Shown: positions 51,750 through 64,000 of the stretch, piece by piece
Numbering within the stretch: the stretch's first letter is position 1
Layout of the letters: every line of letters starts with the position of its first letter
From: Setophaga petechia
Lineage: Eukaryota > Chordata > Aves > Passeriformes > Parulidae
Direction of reading: 5' to 3'
Assembly: GCA_024362935.1 (NCBI GenBank)
Contig: JANCRA010000004.1
Coordinates: forward strand, 27,023,121-27,087,120
Length of the DNA stretch: 64,000 nucleotides
The notes under the pieces: generated by a model
Told to the model about the DNA's origin: nothing
The model's input: the letters and a program-made list of their open reading frames with translations, nothing else
The model's database searches: none
Translations under genes and position numbers: made by a program

Positions 51750-54700
51750 AAGGACAGAAAATAGGTCAGTAAATGCACAGATCTCACCTGCGGTCCTTCT
51801 GCTGAGTCACTGATGTGTTATTGATTACCATCATGTTCGTGCACGCCTGGTGTGACTGTTCAGATGAATGACACGGATCAACACATGGGTGTTTGGTTTT
51901 AGATTGGGGTTTGGTTTGGGTTTTTTTATTGCTGTGGAACTGGTGATACCAGTGTCATGAGATTGCCATAGCTTGGTTAGCAGTAGTCATTGATGCAAGA
52001 CTGAACAAAATATTTAGTTTGTCAGATATTAGCACTTGCTTTACTGGTTGACCTTTAAATTCCAGCATTACACAATATTATATTTTTACAATAACATGCT
52101 AGTCAATCTCTAATAATTCACATTAGCTGTAGGTAAGAAAAAATGTCAAGAAGAAATCATTGAGGAAATCGAACCTCTTAAAGAATGCAGACATGATAAT
52201 AACTTAAGATTAAAGAAGTTACATGCAAAGCAGCTTTGATACTTCAGTCCACAAAATGGTAGCAACTGAAGGAGGGTACTAGCATAGCCAGAAAACAGTC
52301 TGTTGTGTGTAAACAGTGGGAAATGAGTTTTCCTGCACTACATTTTCAGAATGGTGATGTAACTTAGTCCAGCTTAACATTGGATAACCAGTGTTCATCA
52401 CACCATTGACATCAAATAGGGCCATAATGCTATCAAAGCATTGGATATGAAGCATGAAGAAGAAAATAGTCCTACCCAGCTCTAGGGGACAGCAGCAACG
52501 GGGAGCAGGAGAGGCTGAGAAGCCACGGTTTTCCAGAAAGGGGTAAAACCACTTCTGATGAGTCTTACAGGGGCATAAATGAACGGGTCAAATGAACCCA
52601 TGCCAGAAAATCCTTGCTGAAAATAGAGTAGCATGATAAAAAAATCCTTGTCATTTTGTATTTAGGAAATTGCTGTAGTTTATACCATCAGAAGATGAAC
52701 CTGCATCTCCACTGGGACTGACTGCTGGTATTAATATGCTAGCAAAACCCTATAGTGTAGGCAAGACTTTAAGCATGTCCTGAGGGACACAACTATGAAA
52801 TTATATTCCAAGGGAAGAAACAAAGATGCTTTTTTAATCTCTCATTTTTCAGAATCTAGGCTTGGGCAGTTCTTAGCTCCGAGTAGGAAAATCACAGGGA
52901 ATTTGTCAGGTTTCCCCTTGAAGCCTGCAGTCTGCACAAATTTCCAAAAACTGGGAGTGGCACAAGAGAACTGGAGCAAAGGCTAGCACCAAGACAAAAT
53001 TTCCATTATTTCTGACTCTATCCAGGTTATATGTCATTACCTTTTAAGAATTATATTGTTAATTTTTATAAAGTAGCTTTCAACCTCCATTCTCAGCAAA
53101 ACCTGGAGAATCTTACAGACTTGAAGATTGGAGATGAAACAAGGAATTGATACTTTTACCTTGTCAAATGGCAGGTTCTCAATCACATTTAGAACCTTCT
53201 TTCAAGTATTTATTACCAAATGGGATTTGATGAGAAAAAGAAAGCACTAGTAATAACAGCATTGGGAACTTACAGCTGGTACCATGAATTGCACCACTGA
53301 AAATTCCTTCTGGTTACAATTATAAGTAATTTTTTTCACAGGACTAAAAACCAAATGACCTCTGACACAAATTTGAGAGGTTTTCCAGAGGCCTATAGTG
53401 TTAATCTAGGTTGTATGTGAGCTAGTGGTGTAGGGCTAAAGATTCTGTTTTTCATGGTAATTACAACTGATTTTGTTTTCCTAAAAGAGATAATAATCTT
53501 CCAAATACTGCATGCTGTGGCAATGAGATCATATAATGAACAATTATTAATACACGTCCACATCAATTCCATAATGGTTATTCCAAGGACATGGAGGAAA
53601 CATGCTTTTAAAAACCCCTACTATAAGCATAATAAAGTCTGATCTTCAAAAGGACACATAATGCTTTCTGCAAAGTAATAGTATATAAAGACTGCCTCAG
53701 TCCTAACGCACTTACTTCAGACAATGTGTTGAGGTTGAATATACACATGGGTATTTTAAGTCTAGGCAAGCTGTATCAAATCTGTGCCAAGAAAAATAAA
53801 TAAGCAATTAAGAAAGAAAAAGGGGTTAAAGAAAGCTGTAAAACTGATGGTGCTCTTAAACCTGCAGTCCTTAATTAAACTCACAAACAAATAAGCTACA
53901 GGGTAGAAGATACAGGAGCAGAGTAGGGATGAGAGGAGACGAAAAGCGTCTCAGCAGCCAGGTCTGAGACCGAGGGCAGATCTGTCCAAGAGTGAGTGAG
54001 TGAACAGGTGGTAGGTTATTAGTAAGTCAGTGAAAAGGGCATTGAACATGCCCAGAGGTTTGCAAACTGATACATAATGCAGGGAATAGCAGGGTGCATG
54101 AGAGAATGAATGGATGAGGGAATAAAAGAATAAATAGTTGCGTTGAATGAATGCAACTGTGAACAATTCTGAATGAAGTCAAAGTTTCAAGCTATACCTT
54201 TATATTGCTGTGATGGCATGACTTTTCAGATCACTTGTCATTGATGTGAGCCAGCATTAGAGGAAAACCACATTGCTGAAAGAAAATCCCTTTTCACTAC
54301 CAATTGTGGGAAAATAAAATAGTAAAAATAAGGATTTAAAATACATTTTACAGTCATGACAATAAAAACATTCACAAAAGGCATTTAAAAGCATTGTCCA
54401 ATAAATTAATGTTGATTAACATTATTGCGCTACTAGAATTGACATAGACCTAAAATTATTTGCAGAGCAAGAAGATGCCATTAACTATCCTAGTTAGGAA
54501 CCTGATACACAACAGCTCAACGTGATTTGTGCAAGATTATACACTAAGTCAGTGACAGAACCACAGATGGATAAAGCCTTGACCTTTTACTTTTGTATCC
54601 TCCCTATCAGGCAGAGAAAATGCATTGACTTCACTTTTGCAATTACAGGGTTAGTGAAACTAAATTATAATAGTCAAGGGGTTTTATCTCCTAACCTTGG

Positions 54701-54937
54701 GGTTCTTTGGGTTTCTTTGGACTGAACACTTCCTATATCATTATGGATAAACATGGCAATTATACACTCATTGACTTTAAAAGTGTCCCTGTATTTACCA
54801 TGTTTGTATGCCTAAGACAGAAGAAGAGGGAGCTAAGTAAATGCTACTCAGACATCTGCATTTAGATGAAGTAGAGTAGGGGAAGTGCATGTCTGGATGA
54901 CGTGGCAGAAGAAGGTCTTTTTCTCTGCCTTTGGTAC

Positions 54938-55015
54938 ATCTGTGTGGCTAAAAACACTGTAAAGGTCATTGAGAATATCTGTGTGGCTAAGAACACTGTA
55001 AAGGTCATAGAGAAT
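54938..55015. repeat. 39-bp tandem duplication
   Basis: Two adjacent 39-base units, 54938-54976 and 54977-55015, differ at only two positions, which points to a recent local duplication inside the inferred rightward unit. Confidence 0.95.
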
Positions 55016-56566
55016 ATTTTTCCTAATCTGGAATAACAGATTTAGGGGAGCTACACTGTAGATTGATGTCTAACCATAAAGTTATCTGTAGTCTAGTCTA
55101 TTAAATCTCACAGCACAGCCTGTTAGAAAGTTTCCTAAAGGGATAAGGGACACGGTGAATTTAGGGAAGGTTGGCAAAAGTGGTAGGAATTCCCATGACT
55201 GGGGTGCTGGGTCAGCATTTTTATTTTAAAATGAGATATTACTAGCAAATTACATTAATAACATGCATTGTTCCTAGGCAAAACAGCAACAAATATTTTC
55301 TGTTTTCACTTATCAGTGTCCAAATACAGAGCCTGTAATTCTTACACAAACAGCTAAGTTATGTGCATGGTTACAAAATTAAAAAACTAACCACTCCACT
55401 GGTTTTTCCATAGGAAGATGGCATGGAAAGACTTAGAATCAACAGTCAATGAATAATAAATGAATGATAAAAGATGCTTTATCCACTCTACATGGTGGAA
55501 GAAATACATGGGCTAGTGAAGAAGGCACATGTTTATTAATGAGAAAAATAATAAAAAAGGTGTCAGCAGTGCTTACCTCAGGGGACAAGGTCAATGAGGC
55601 AACATCAATAATGCAGTACATTAAAAATAATGAAGAAACTAAAACTCAATCTATTTTTTTATGTTTTTTGAAAATGCAATTACATTTCCAAAAAGATCAA
55701 ATTAATGAAAGTTGTTTAATGAAGTCATTACCAATCTCAGGAATTATTTCTGATTACATGTTTTTAATATGTATAATACCAATATCAAACTATTGGTGTG
55801 GGGTAACATGTGCTAGTCATGAATAAATATGAAACCAGAGAGGTAAGAAAGGTGTTCTGTTGTTAATACAGGAAAAGCAAATGTAGGGATTGAGACATTT
55901 GTAAACTTTATACTAAGCTTGCATTCTTCATATATGAACCCTACATTTTTATTGCCTGCATTATTACAGTATTTTATGATGTTTTCTTACTTTTCTTACT
56001 TCTTTTTATAGACTAATAACTTAATATGATGCTTTACAAAAACAAATTAAGATGTGGAATTAGATTTTTCTGGTGACAAACTTGATTGTAAAAGATAGTA
56101 ACCACAGACCTGTGTCTTTTATGTGTGCATGTCTCAGATTGTTGTGTGGTCTGAGAAGGGGGGAATGCATCACCACAGTAGTGAGTGAAGAGTCTGCCTT
56201 TTTATCAGTCAGAATAGCATTTTAATTCAGTTGCTTTCCATACACAGAGTTTACTTGGAGAGGATCACAAGACTAGTGGGATTTTTTGATTTGTACCAAT
56301 GTCTGTAACTATCTTTGACTGTAACTTCTACTGTGGTACCCAGCTAAAACCAGCTTTGAACCTTGATAGAAAAACAATATTAATGTTAAAGCATGTATCT
56401 CATAGTTGCTTCTGTTCTTGTACAGGGCATCTATCTCAAGTAATGACAAGCCAATTGATTCCTGACAACACTCAGACAACCATGAATCTGCAAAATGAGA
56501 AGTCAGCAGTGGAAATATACTGTGAATAAAAGGTGAAAGCAGACTGCTTTCCTCTCCTTGTGTGAC

Positions 56567-56592
56567 TTTTTTTTTTTTTCTTTTTTTTTTTT
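56567..56592. repeat. Poly-T tract interrupted by one C
   Basis: T13, C, then T12. It could be the complement of a retroposon poly-A tail, but no body is recognisable beside it. Confidence 0.9.
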
Positions 56593-56978
56593 GTGCTGGC
56601 ATTCCTTGTCCCTCTCACTCCCAAAGAATGCAAAAACCTGATGTAACTTGCTTCTTGAACTAAGTTGCCCTAACCTCTTTGGCTGAAGCTAAACCAGGTC
56701 ATGATTTCCCGCTGTGATGTCTGTCACAGGAACATTTTTTTCCTGCCCTAGAGTAAGGTTTTCCTTTCCACCGGTTGCTCCTATTAGGTTTCTGTTACTT
56801 TATATAGAGAACAAAGCAAAGGATCCAATTGCCTCACTATTATAAATTAAATAAAAGGACATACAGTACAGGAGAGGATGGGTTTTTCTAAGCTGATATG
56901 AGCAATTTGCTACTATCAAAACCCTCTTGGGAACACAGAGCTCTGTTCCAGGGAGTAACAAAAAGAAAAATAAAAGAT

Positions 56979-56993
56979 AGGTTGGAAGGGACC
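56979..56993 (+). mobile_element. Short CR1-like core motif
   Basis: AGGTTGGAAGGGACC matches the conserved 3' core of avian CR1 retroposons. Sequence on either side has drifted beyond recognition, so this is at most a degraded fragment. It is the main repeat-family evidence that the source is a bird or other sauropsid. Confidence 0.4.
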
Positions 56994-58599
56994 GAGGCTA
57001 GTCTTTGACAAGAGACTCACAAAGATAATTTTAAAAGGTCATTTTAAGCATCTCCACCTTGCTGTCCTCCCTGAAAGGAAAAGAAAAATACAAAGACTGA
57101 TGATTATTGCCTTCAAAGTGCATCAAGAGGTTTGGCTATTAGGAAAAGATGTCTTTTTTCTGTCTAAAACATTCCCCTCCTTACAAGTTCTTTATTCATA
57201 TTTCTGCTGAACTGCCAGACCATACAGGAAAATTTTTTAAAAATCTTTTAGGTAGAAGAGGAAGCGAAAGTTTCATAGCAGAGCAAGTTTGGGTTATTTT
57301 TATATAATCCTGAAAATTCTCCATCACCTAACAAAAACTACTTACAATGAAAGAGATTCAGTTCCTGTAATTAAACACTGATTTTCTAACTAAATTTATC
57401 AGGTTGATCAAAATTTTTATCCATTAGCCAAAAGTTTTTATCCTGAAGGTCTTCTCATTTTGAAAATAATGTTTGTTAATTAACACTAAAAAATACGTAC
57501 AATGAAACATTTTGATTGAAACAATGATGAAGCAATTTGATTAACCATTTCTCTGGGATACAATTTCTCTACTGATTTTCTGGTGTAAATTTGCAATGCT
57601 TTAATGTCAAGGGAAATTCTAAGGTGAGAAAGGAGGTGTCCAAAATTCTTGGTAGTCTTCAGGGTAATGGAGCATGATAGGAAATAATGACAGTAGAGGT
57701 CTGTTGTTCCCTCAGGTTTACATCTCAGAGATGTCAGAGATGCGGGCTATGGTCCCCCATGCACTCTGCTGCTCCAGAAGGGCCCTGGTAATTTATCTGT
57801 GCTGGGCCTGGCAAAACTGTAAAGTAAAACCTATTAGCTCAGATTTTGATTCTGCATTCTTTTATGTGACACTAAAGTGATTTGTTACCCAAACAACTGT
57901 CTCTCTTCCCTCTGCCACAGCGTGGTCACTGGAATAAAGGGGAGGCAGGAGGGAGCAAGGGAGGGGGTGTACTGCACATTTGGGCTTATGTCCTGGACAA
58001 AAGTGGAACCTCTTCCTTATACTTCATTGCTGAGGAACCCTAACTCCTGCTACATTCAACCAGGTATGGCTGATATAGCTAGAGCTACTAACCTTAGGAG
58101 TAAACTAGAAGAACTGGGAGTACATAATGTTTACCCTTTGTTTTTCTTTGATTAAGGCTTAACATTTCAATTTTAGGTTAAGAGAGGTAAAAAGAAGCCT
58201 AAGAAAAATGTCAACAAAGGAATTATGAAGGACCTTAGCTGATAGCCATCGGTCTTTGTTTTGGCTTTAGGAATGAAAATAGAGAAAGGAGAGTCAAGTA
58301 GAAAGCAAGCATTTTTAGTAAGAGGTATCCAAGATAAAGAAAAAAAAAAAGAGGTAGAGAAAACAAGATCAGGAGAAAAATATCAGGAAAATGTAATGGC
58401 TTAGCTGAGTCTGTTATTTATGTGTTTCTCACATTTAAAATATGTTTTTCCACTGAGATAAGGAGAAAGATAAGAAATATTCTGTAATTAGAAGCAATAA
58501 AGAAAGTTCACTCCCAGACATCCTAGGGTTTTGAAGTTGCTTTCAAGGCCTGTTGTTTCTGGTTATTATATGTCTTCACTGCTAGGGTAGGTCTGAAGT

Positions 58600-61500
58600 T
58601 TCCAGCTTCTGGGATTCGTTGAGTGATATGCCTAGGGGCAGACATTTTTAAGCAATGCTTTTGAGAGTCACTGGAAGTCTGCTTGCATTGTGTATTCAGC
58701 CTAAATCTATTGCGTACACTCCTTTATTGGAAAAAAATAACCTACCAAAAAAAAATGACCCTACAACAAAGGATAAGGAAATGGTATTTACTTCTTTCTG
58801 TGCCCACTTTTTCTTTGACCTTGCAGCTGCACAAATAGCTCAATCAAAGACTGTCTGAATAGATTTCAGGGATCAGAATCATATCAGCACCTTCTACTCA
58901 CTGTCACACTTCATACAGATGCTCCTGCCTTCTTTCCGCATGAAGTCCCATCACTTTAAGGCAAAGACAAACACAGTGCCAGACTCCCTGGCTGGTGCTC
59001 CCTTACCTGGTCCAGAGCCCAACCTCATTTGTTTGTCTGCAAGTTAGTCACCTGGAAATCATTTTATACATAACAGCCAAGGAAGTCTGGTAGTATGAAA
59101 TTAATAGATAGTATGTAATGATGAAAAAACCAATGGTATCAAAAGAGTTGCTCATGAGTCTCTGTGTGAAGCAAAGAAAGAAGCCAAACTGAAACCCAGA
59201 CATGTTAAGCTGCCTGCTATTTTTGCAAAAATAACAGATACTTTCACCAACGCTAAGTGATAGATCTTCCAAAATCTAAATACAGATTCAAAATGCAGGC
59301 TGGGATTGCCCGTTTGTGCAGGAAATTACCAGTGGTAGGAGCTGGGGAAAACAATGCCAGTGGTACAGTAGGCCAAGTTGAGAAGTCAAATTATCTCCAA
59401 TCTCAGTGCAGCGGACTGGTGGCATAACGTGCACTTGCACCATGTATTGTTAAAGTTTCATGCAATGTACTTATTTAACACATTTAAAAATGGGATAAGC
59501 AAATGCTGTTCTGAGGGATTTTAAGCCTATTAATACCATGTCCTAGTTGTGAGGCATTATTGTCTTGTGTCTTTGTTGAATCTTGCCAATTACTTTGGTG
59601 TCAATTAAGTGGAAAAGGCAAATAGAATTTACACAAGGTTGCTTTCTAGGCCATTTAATGGCACTTGCTCATAATTTCAGAAGTGAAAGACCATCCTCTT
59701 CATGGTCTTCAAACATTACTCTGGACAAAAATTTCTGTGGGATGGTCTCAACTGTTCCCAGCTCCCTGATCATCAACTGAATTTGATCAGAGGGTGGTGC
59801 AAGACAACTTGCCTTGGCCGTGCTGCATTTTGTGGGCGCAAGGGAGACTCGGCTGCCCCTTGGTGTTGTTACTTCTCTCCCCCTTTCCCAGGGTTTTATA
59901 GCACCACAGCCTCTTTCCCCTTTTCCCAAGTGTCAGCAGTGTGCTGTCAGCTCAGCTTGGCACCAGAGCAAGTTGAGCAAAATCCTCACCTGATATGGAG
60001 GAACAAAGTTTCAGGGCAAATTGCTTCATCTTTAGCAAAAAGTACAGATGTGGAGGACAACATGTTCCTCCCAGGTAACACATCCCTTCTCAGCTGGATT
60101 TGTGAAAATCCTGCAAACACAGCTCTTCACAGAGCTTTCCCATAGAAGGAGATGACACAAGAAAATGCTATTATTTAGAATGTTCACAGTTTTTCCTTAA
60201 TTTTGCCAATTCCACCTCAATCATATTCTGGGTTTTACTGGTAATTCTTGGCCAGTCGCTTTATCATAAACAGGTGTAGCTGGCACGCAAGCAGGAACTG
60301 TTCTTCCAGTGGCTAGCTGTACATATACTTAGGGAAAAATGCTAATGGTGATTTAAAAACATGTCTTTAAGTCCTGATAAATCAGAATAGGATTTTTGTC
60401 CACATAGTTAACACTCCTTTTGATGTTTCAGACCAAGGAAATTAAATGACATAAGATTTTTTCCTGTGTTCTGGCTGACTGACTTACAGCAACGAGCATG
60501 TGAAGACTTCAGGGTGGTTTTGGAGTGCTGATTAATGATAATTTGAAACTGACTGAGTGCAGGTATATGCCTTGAGTTAAAAAAAAAGTGAACACATTGC
60601 TGCCAATAGTATGTGAGGTAGCAGGTTTTATGGGGGTGCAAAAGAGCCTGTCCACAGCTCCTGTCGCTTGACAACCCTTGTGCAATGTATATGGCTCTAC
60701 CCTTTTACACCTTCCTTCCTCCTGTCCTCAGGCATCCGAGTGACCTTTATGGTGACACATTTCTCAAATGACCAAATGCAGATACCCAGTCAATAGGCAT
60801 GTTTGTTTTGCTTGTTTCATAACATGAATGGAGGTAAGGACATGCTCTCAGACTCACAAAACACCGAAATGTATCCACCAACCAGAACTAATTCACAGTA
60901 TGAATTAATTAACAAGAAGGAAAAGCTCAAAAAGGGGAAAACTGATGACTTTCACCCTTTATTGTGTATTGCTTCTCCCTGTTCTAAGAACAGCTCAAAA
61001 AGAATTGCAGGAATTGTGATTTGCATTGCTTGGTCATGTTTATACATGTTGCTAAACCACTTTCCATGCTCGTTTAGTTACACCCAATACCAACACCAGT
61101 GATAAATGCAGGATTTTATGAGGCAGTTTACAAAGCTCAGATCCTTATATACCAGGGATTCTGCCACAGATAACAGAACAGCACATAGCAGAGGGAGCTG
61201 TGCACTTCCCTCTTTCTGTTGGTAGGTTTTAAGGATTAAAGATGATTGATCATTCAGTCCTACCCTATGTATCACAGAGGTCAGTGAATTCAGCCAGGGT
61301 TTTCTGCAGCTAGTGCAAATTATAAACATCATGTTTTTTTTCCTGGAACACAGTGCAGTAATCTTATTTGAAGGCAGAGTAAAGATGGCAGGATGCAACT
61401 CCTCCTGGTTCAAAATTAAATATGGTGTTTTATGGTGTGGGAAGCTTGTCCAGCTGGTATTCAAAGTGTATGTAATTGCTTCTCACAGTTCTGCTTTGAA

Positions 61501-64000
61501 GGAGAGACTGTCAAGTTTTCATGATTATCTGCCCAGTACAATTCACAGACATGAAAGTCACATATAAATGTTTACAGACAGATATACATACCCACCATGC
61601 AAGATTGTTATTCATCCTACTCTCTTACTTTCAAAGAGCCGGGAAGGAGAAGAAATGCTGTACTGGTATATACAGCCTCATGAAGAACAAAGGATTGCAT
61701 AGAGTAAAATAATGCAGCATAAATCTCAAGGGAATTAATGACGGTTTGGTTGTTGGTTTTCCCCCTACCCCACCATGGAGCCTGTAAGTCTGAAAACCAA
61801 ACACATGTGGGAATCAAACAGATTTCCTGTGTGCGTGGTAATTCTTCAAGAGCAAGTCTGTGACAGCAATGCTGCCTAACCAGTGTGTTTTCAGAACACA
61901 GTAGTGTGTGATCTGTTTAAACCAGAGGTGATCAGCTAATGACCAACTGGACAGTTTTTAGGCACTTGAGAAAATTGTAGCAACCCTCAAGCCTTTTACA
62001 TCCCTCCACTGTGGCTGCAAGCCAACGTGCTCCCTTGCTGAAGGCAGCAATAAGCTTAGGCAGCTTAGCCCAGCCAAAGTAATGAAATTACATGTCGCAG
62101 TTCAGTTCACTGTGGTCAGTGCCCTCAGCCTCCATTTGGAAAATAATTTTCCTGATAGCAACTGTTCTCAAAGCTTGGTAATACCAGCTCTTGCTTCCTG
62201 TTAGTCTTTGTAGAAATAAAATATCTTCTTTTCCTTTTTGATTAAATAAAGTATCTCATAAAGCCAAAATGACAAAGATGTAACGGTATTAGGAAGAAAA
62301 AACAATAAATTTGTCTCTAACCTCAGAGACAAAAATACCAATCAGACTTGATAGTGCAGAATCAAAAGGAAGGAGCACTGATTGATAACTCTCTAGACAT
62401 AAAGCTATCCTAGCTGAACCCAGATGCAAACACATCTTCCCTAATGGAAATATTAGCACATTTGCTAGCAATTTTATTGCTGGCCATGGCTGTCTCCTGG
62501 CATACAAAAAACAGTGAGTTCTTCCTGGAGCAGAAATCTCCCTGAACATTCATATGTTTAAGGCTACCAAGTGCTTGGACATGATCCAAGCCTGAGGCAG
62601 CCCTGCTTCTGGGTCTCCCTGCTGAAATCAGCTTTCATTCCTAATGTCTCCTCTGTGCACGAATAGATCTGTCTCAGGTATGGTGCCTGTTTGTTTGCAG
62701 GTTTCATTTTTTTTCTTAAGCTGGGCCATTTCCTCAAGCAGTTTGCAACAAAGCTGCTGTAGTGGTCTCCCCACCAGAAGCAAGCAGTGGGCAGGCAAGG
62801 GGAACAGGAACACCTTCAAGTAGTCCTGCCACCAAACGCTCCACACCATAAAACAGCAGCCTGAGTAATTATACTTTTGTCAGCACTTCTCTTGATTTCA
62901 GGGATTAGTACAAGGAAGACAGGCCATGCTAGAAACATCAAGGGCTGTGATGACTAAGGAGTTAATTAGGGAGGTCAGAAGCTCTCAGTACCTTCCTGGC
63001 TCTTGCCAGACCTACTACTGCTGTAGTGATGTGAGCAGGGCCATCCAGAGAAGGCCAGAAGGTGAAGCTGGTTGTGAAATCAGTGGCATGCTCATGTGGC
63101 ATTCAGGGCTCAGGGAAGCTGTTCCTTGAGGAGTGTCTCCTAGGAAAGTCAAAGTGTTGGTCTGACAGCCCTCCTGCTTTACCCTGCCGACTCAGCCATC
63201 CTGTTTATGCATTCCTCCTGGATGCCTTTATCCTGCTCTGCAAGGCTTTGGGTGGCTTCTTATCAAATTAATTTCCCATCTTTCAGAAGTTGTTATTCAT
63301 TAGTAATGCAGAAAAGTTTCCCATGCACTACAGCCTTGTAAATGGAATTGGCACTGAGAGCAGTAAGTGCCTTGTGATGTTCCCTTGACAGGAAGGTGAT
63401 GTGTTGCCCCACTGCCAGTCTTCAGAAACATTTTAATTTCTCAAGTGAAATGTAATAGTAGGAAGATGCAGTCTGAGCTCAGAAATCAATATCTGCTGCT
63501 AACAAAGCTGCTCCTTTGGGAACTTATTGGTATGAACCAGCATGATAAACTGGGAGAAGTTATGTGTGATCAGGTTTTGTAGAAAGCAGTTGCATTATAT
63601 TATTTACCATTTGTGCAGCGCCATAAAATGGCATGAATTACTTGTTCCCACACAAAGTATTTTGGTGTAATTTAATTTTCCTCAGCATGCATACAGTTAC
63701 TGCTTAAAACAGAATTAATATTACAGAAATCTCTTGTTTATTTCTAGCCTGTTATGGTGGAGTCTAAAGTATTTGGACTCAATGGTTTATTCATAAACAT
63801 TCTTGATCCTTTTTGCTCAAATGGGATAAAGTCCTTACTTAAAATAAGTATTCTGCAGTACTCCATCTTTATTTACTTTATACAATGTCAGGCTTCCATC
63901 CTTGATGTAGACTGGAAACATACTGCTATTCCCAGCCTGACTCCTTAGTCCCTGCTGGGTTAACTACGCAAATTGATAGTAAGTGGTAAGCAGCCAAAAA
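58600..64000. other. No gene seen; mixed strand composition
   Basis: The G over C excess on the + strand fades here, and some rows are C-rich (for example 60841). Frames of 60-147 codons occur on both strands without splice context, domain or family resemblance. I see no repeat of note and no RNA gene. This may be further intron, intergenic DNA, or the edge of another unit. Confidence 0.5.

Larger units (their letters stand above)
51700..58600 (+). other. Inferred rightward transcription unit, intron-like, gene not identified
   Basis: Immediately right of the CpG island the + strand becomes G/T-rich (19 G to 7 C in the row at 54001; 16 G to 7 C in the row at 57601), the opposite of the left side. 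This is the pattern expected if a + strand transcript starts at or near the island. No coding exon is recognisable; all frames are under about 120 codons and look random. It could be a long first intron of a protein-coding gene or a divergent noncoding transcript. Confidence 0.4.

Noticed and set aside
1..64000. tRNA, rRNA, snoRNA or CRISPR array
   Set aside because: No cloverleaf with the expected conserved boxes, no paired C/D boxes at usual spacing, and no regularly spaced repeat-spacer pattern were found by eye; the nearest TGATGA/CTGA pairing (near 1650) is far too closely spaced.

Overview
The window looks like avian nuclear DNA. It is AT-rich and repeat-poor for a vertebrate, has avian-style A/C-rich low-complexity tracts, carries one short CR1-like motif near 56.98 kb, and contains a single dense CpG island. 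No prokaryotic or viral gene organisation is visible. Every open reading frame is at the length expected by chance; the longest frames sit inside the CpG island only because GC-rich DNA lacks stop codons. I recognise no protein family and assign no gene symbol.

The organising feature is the CpG island at about 50.33-51.66 kb. Base composition switches strand across it. Left of it the + strand is rich in A and C: the row starting at 33661 has 17 C and 3 G, and the row at 45301 has 20 C and 5 G. Just right of it the + strand is rich in G and T: the row at 54001 has 19 G and 7 C, and the row at 57601 has 16 G and 7 C. Vertebrate transcribed strands carry excess G and T, so I infer a divergent promoter. 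One transcription unit would run leftward on the - strand through roughly 1-51 kb, and another rightward on the + strand from about 51.2-51.8 kb to at least 58.6 kb. Beyond about 58.6 kb the skew becomes mixed.

Region by region: 1-50 kb reads as intron-like sequence of the left unit, with possible small exons that I cannot separate from noise. It is interrupted by a few blocks whose skew runs the other way (6.4-6.9, 40.0-40.3, 41.56-41.95 and 44.25-44.36 kb), likely insertions or low-complexity DNA. A smaller CpG cluster lies at 49.3-49.6 kb. The island itself has GC boxes, a YY1-like site and plausible first-exon splice donors on the - strand, plus a near-consensus TATA box on its right shore. 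The right side, 51.7-64 kb, has no recognisable exon and contains a 39-bp tandem duplication.

No new biological system is evident. The observations most worth checking are the divergent promoter, the TATA box on the CpG shore, an exact 26-bp direct repeat about 1.3 kb apart, a 24-bp triplicate in an LTR-like segment, a perfect 12-bp inverted repeat with a 3-nt loop, and a G16 run.
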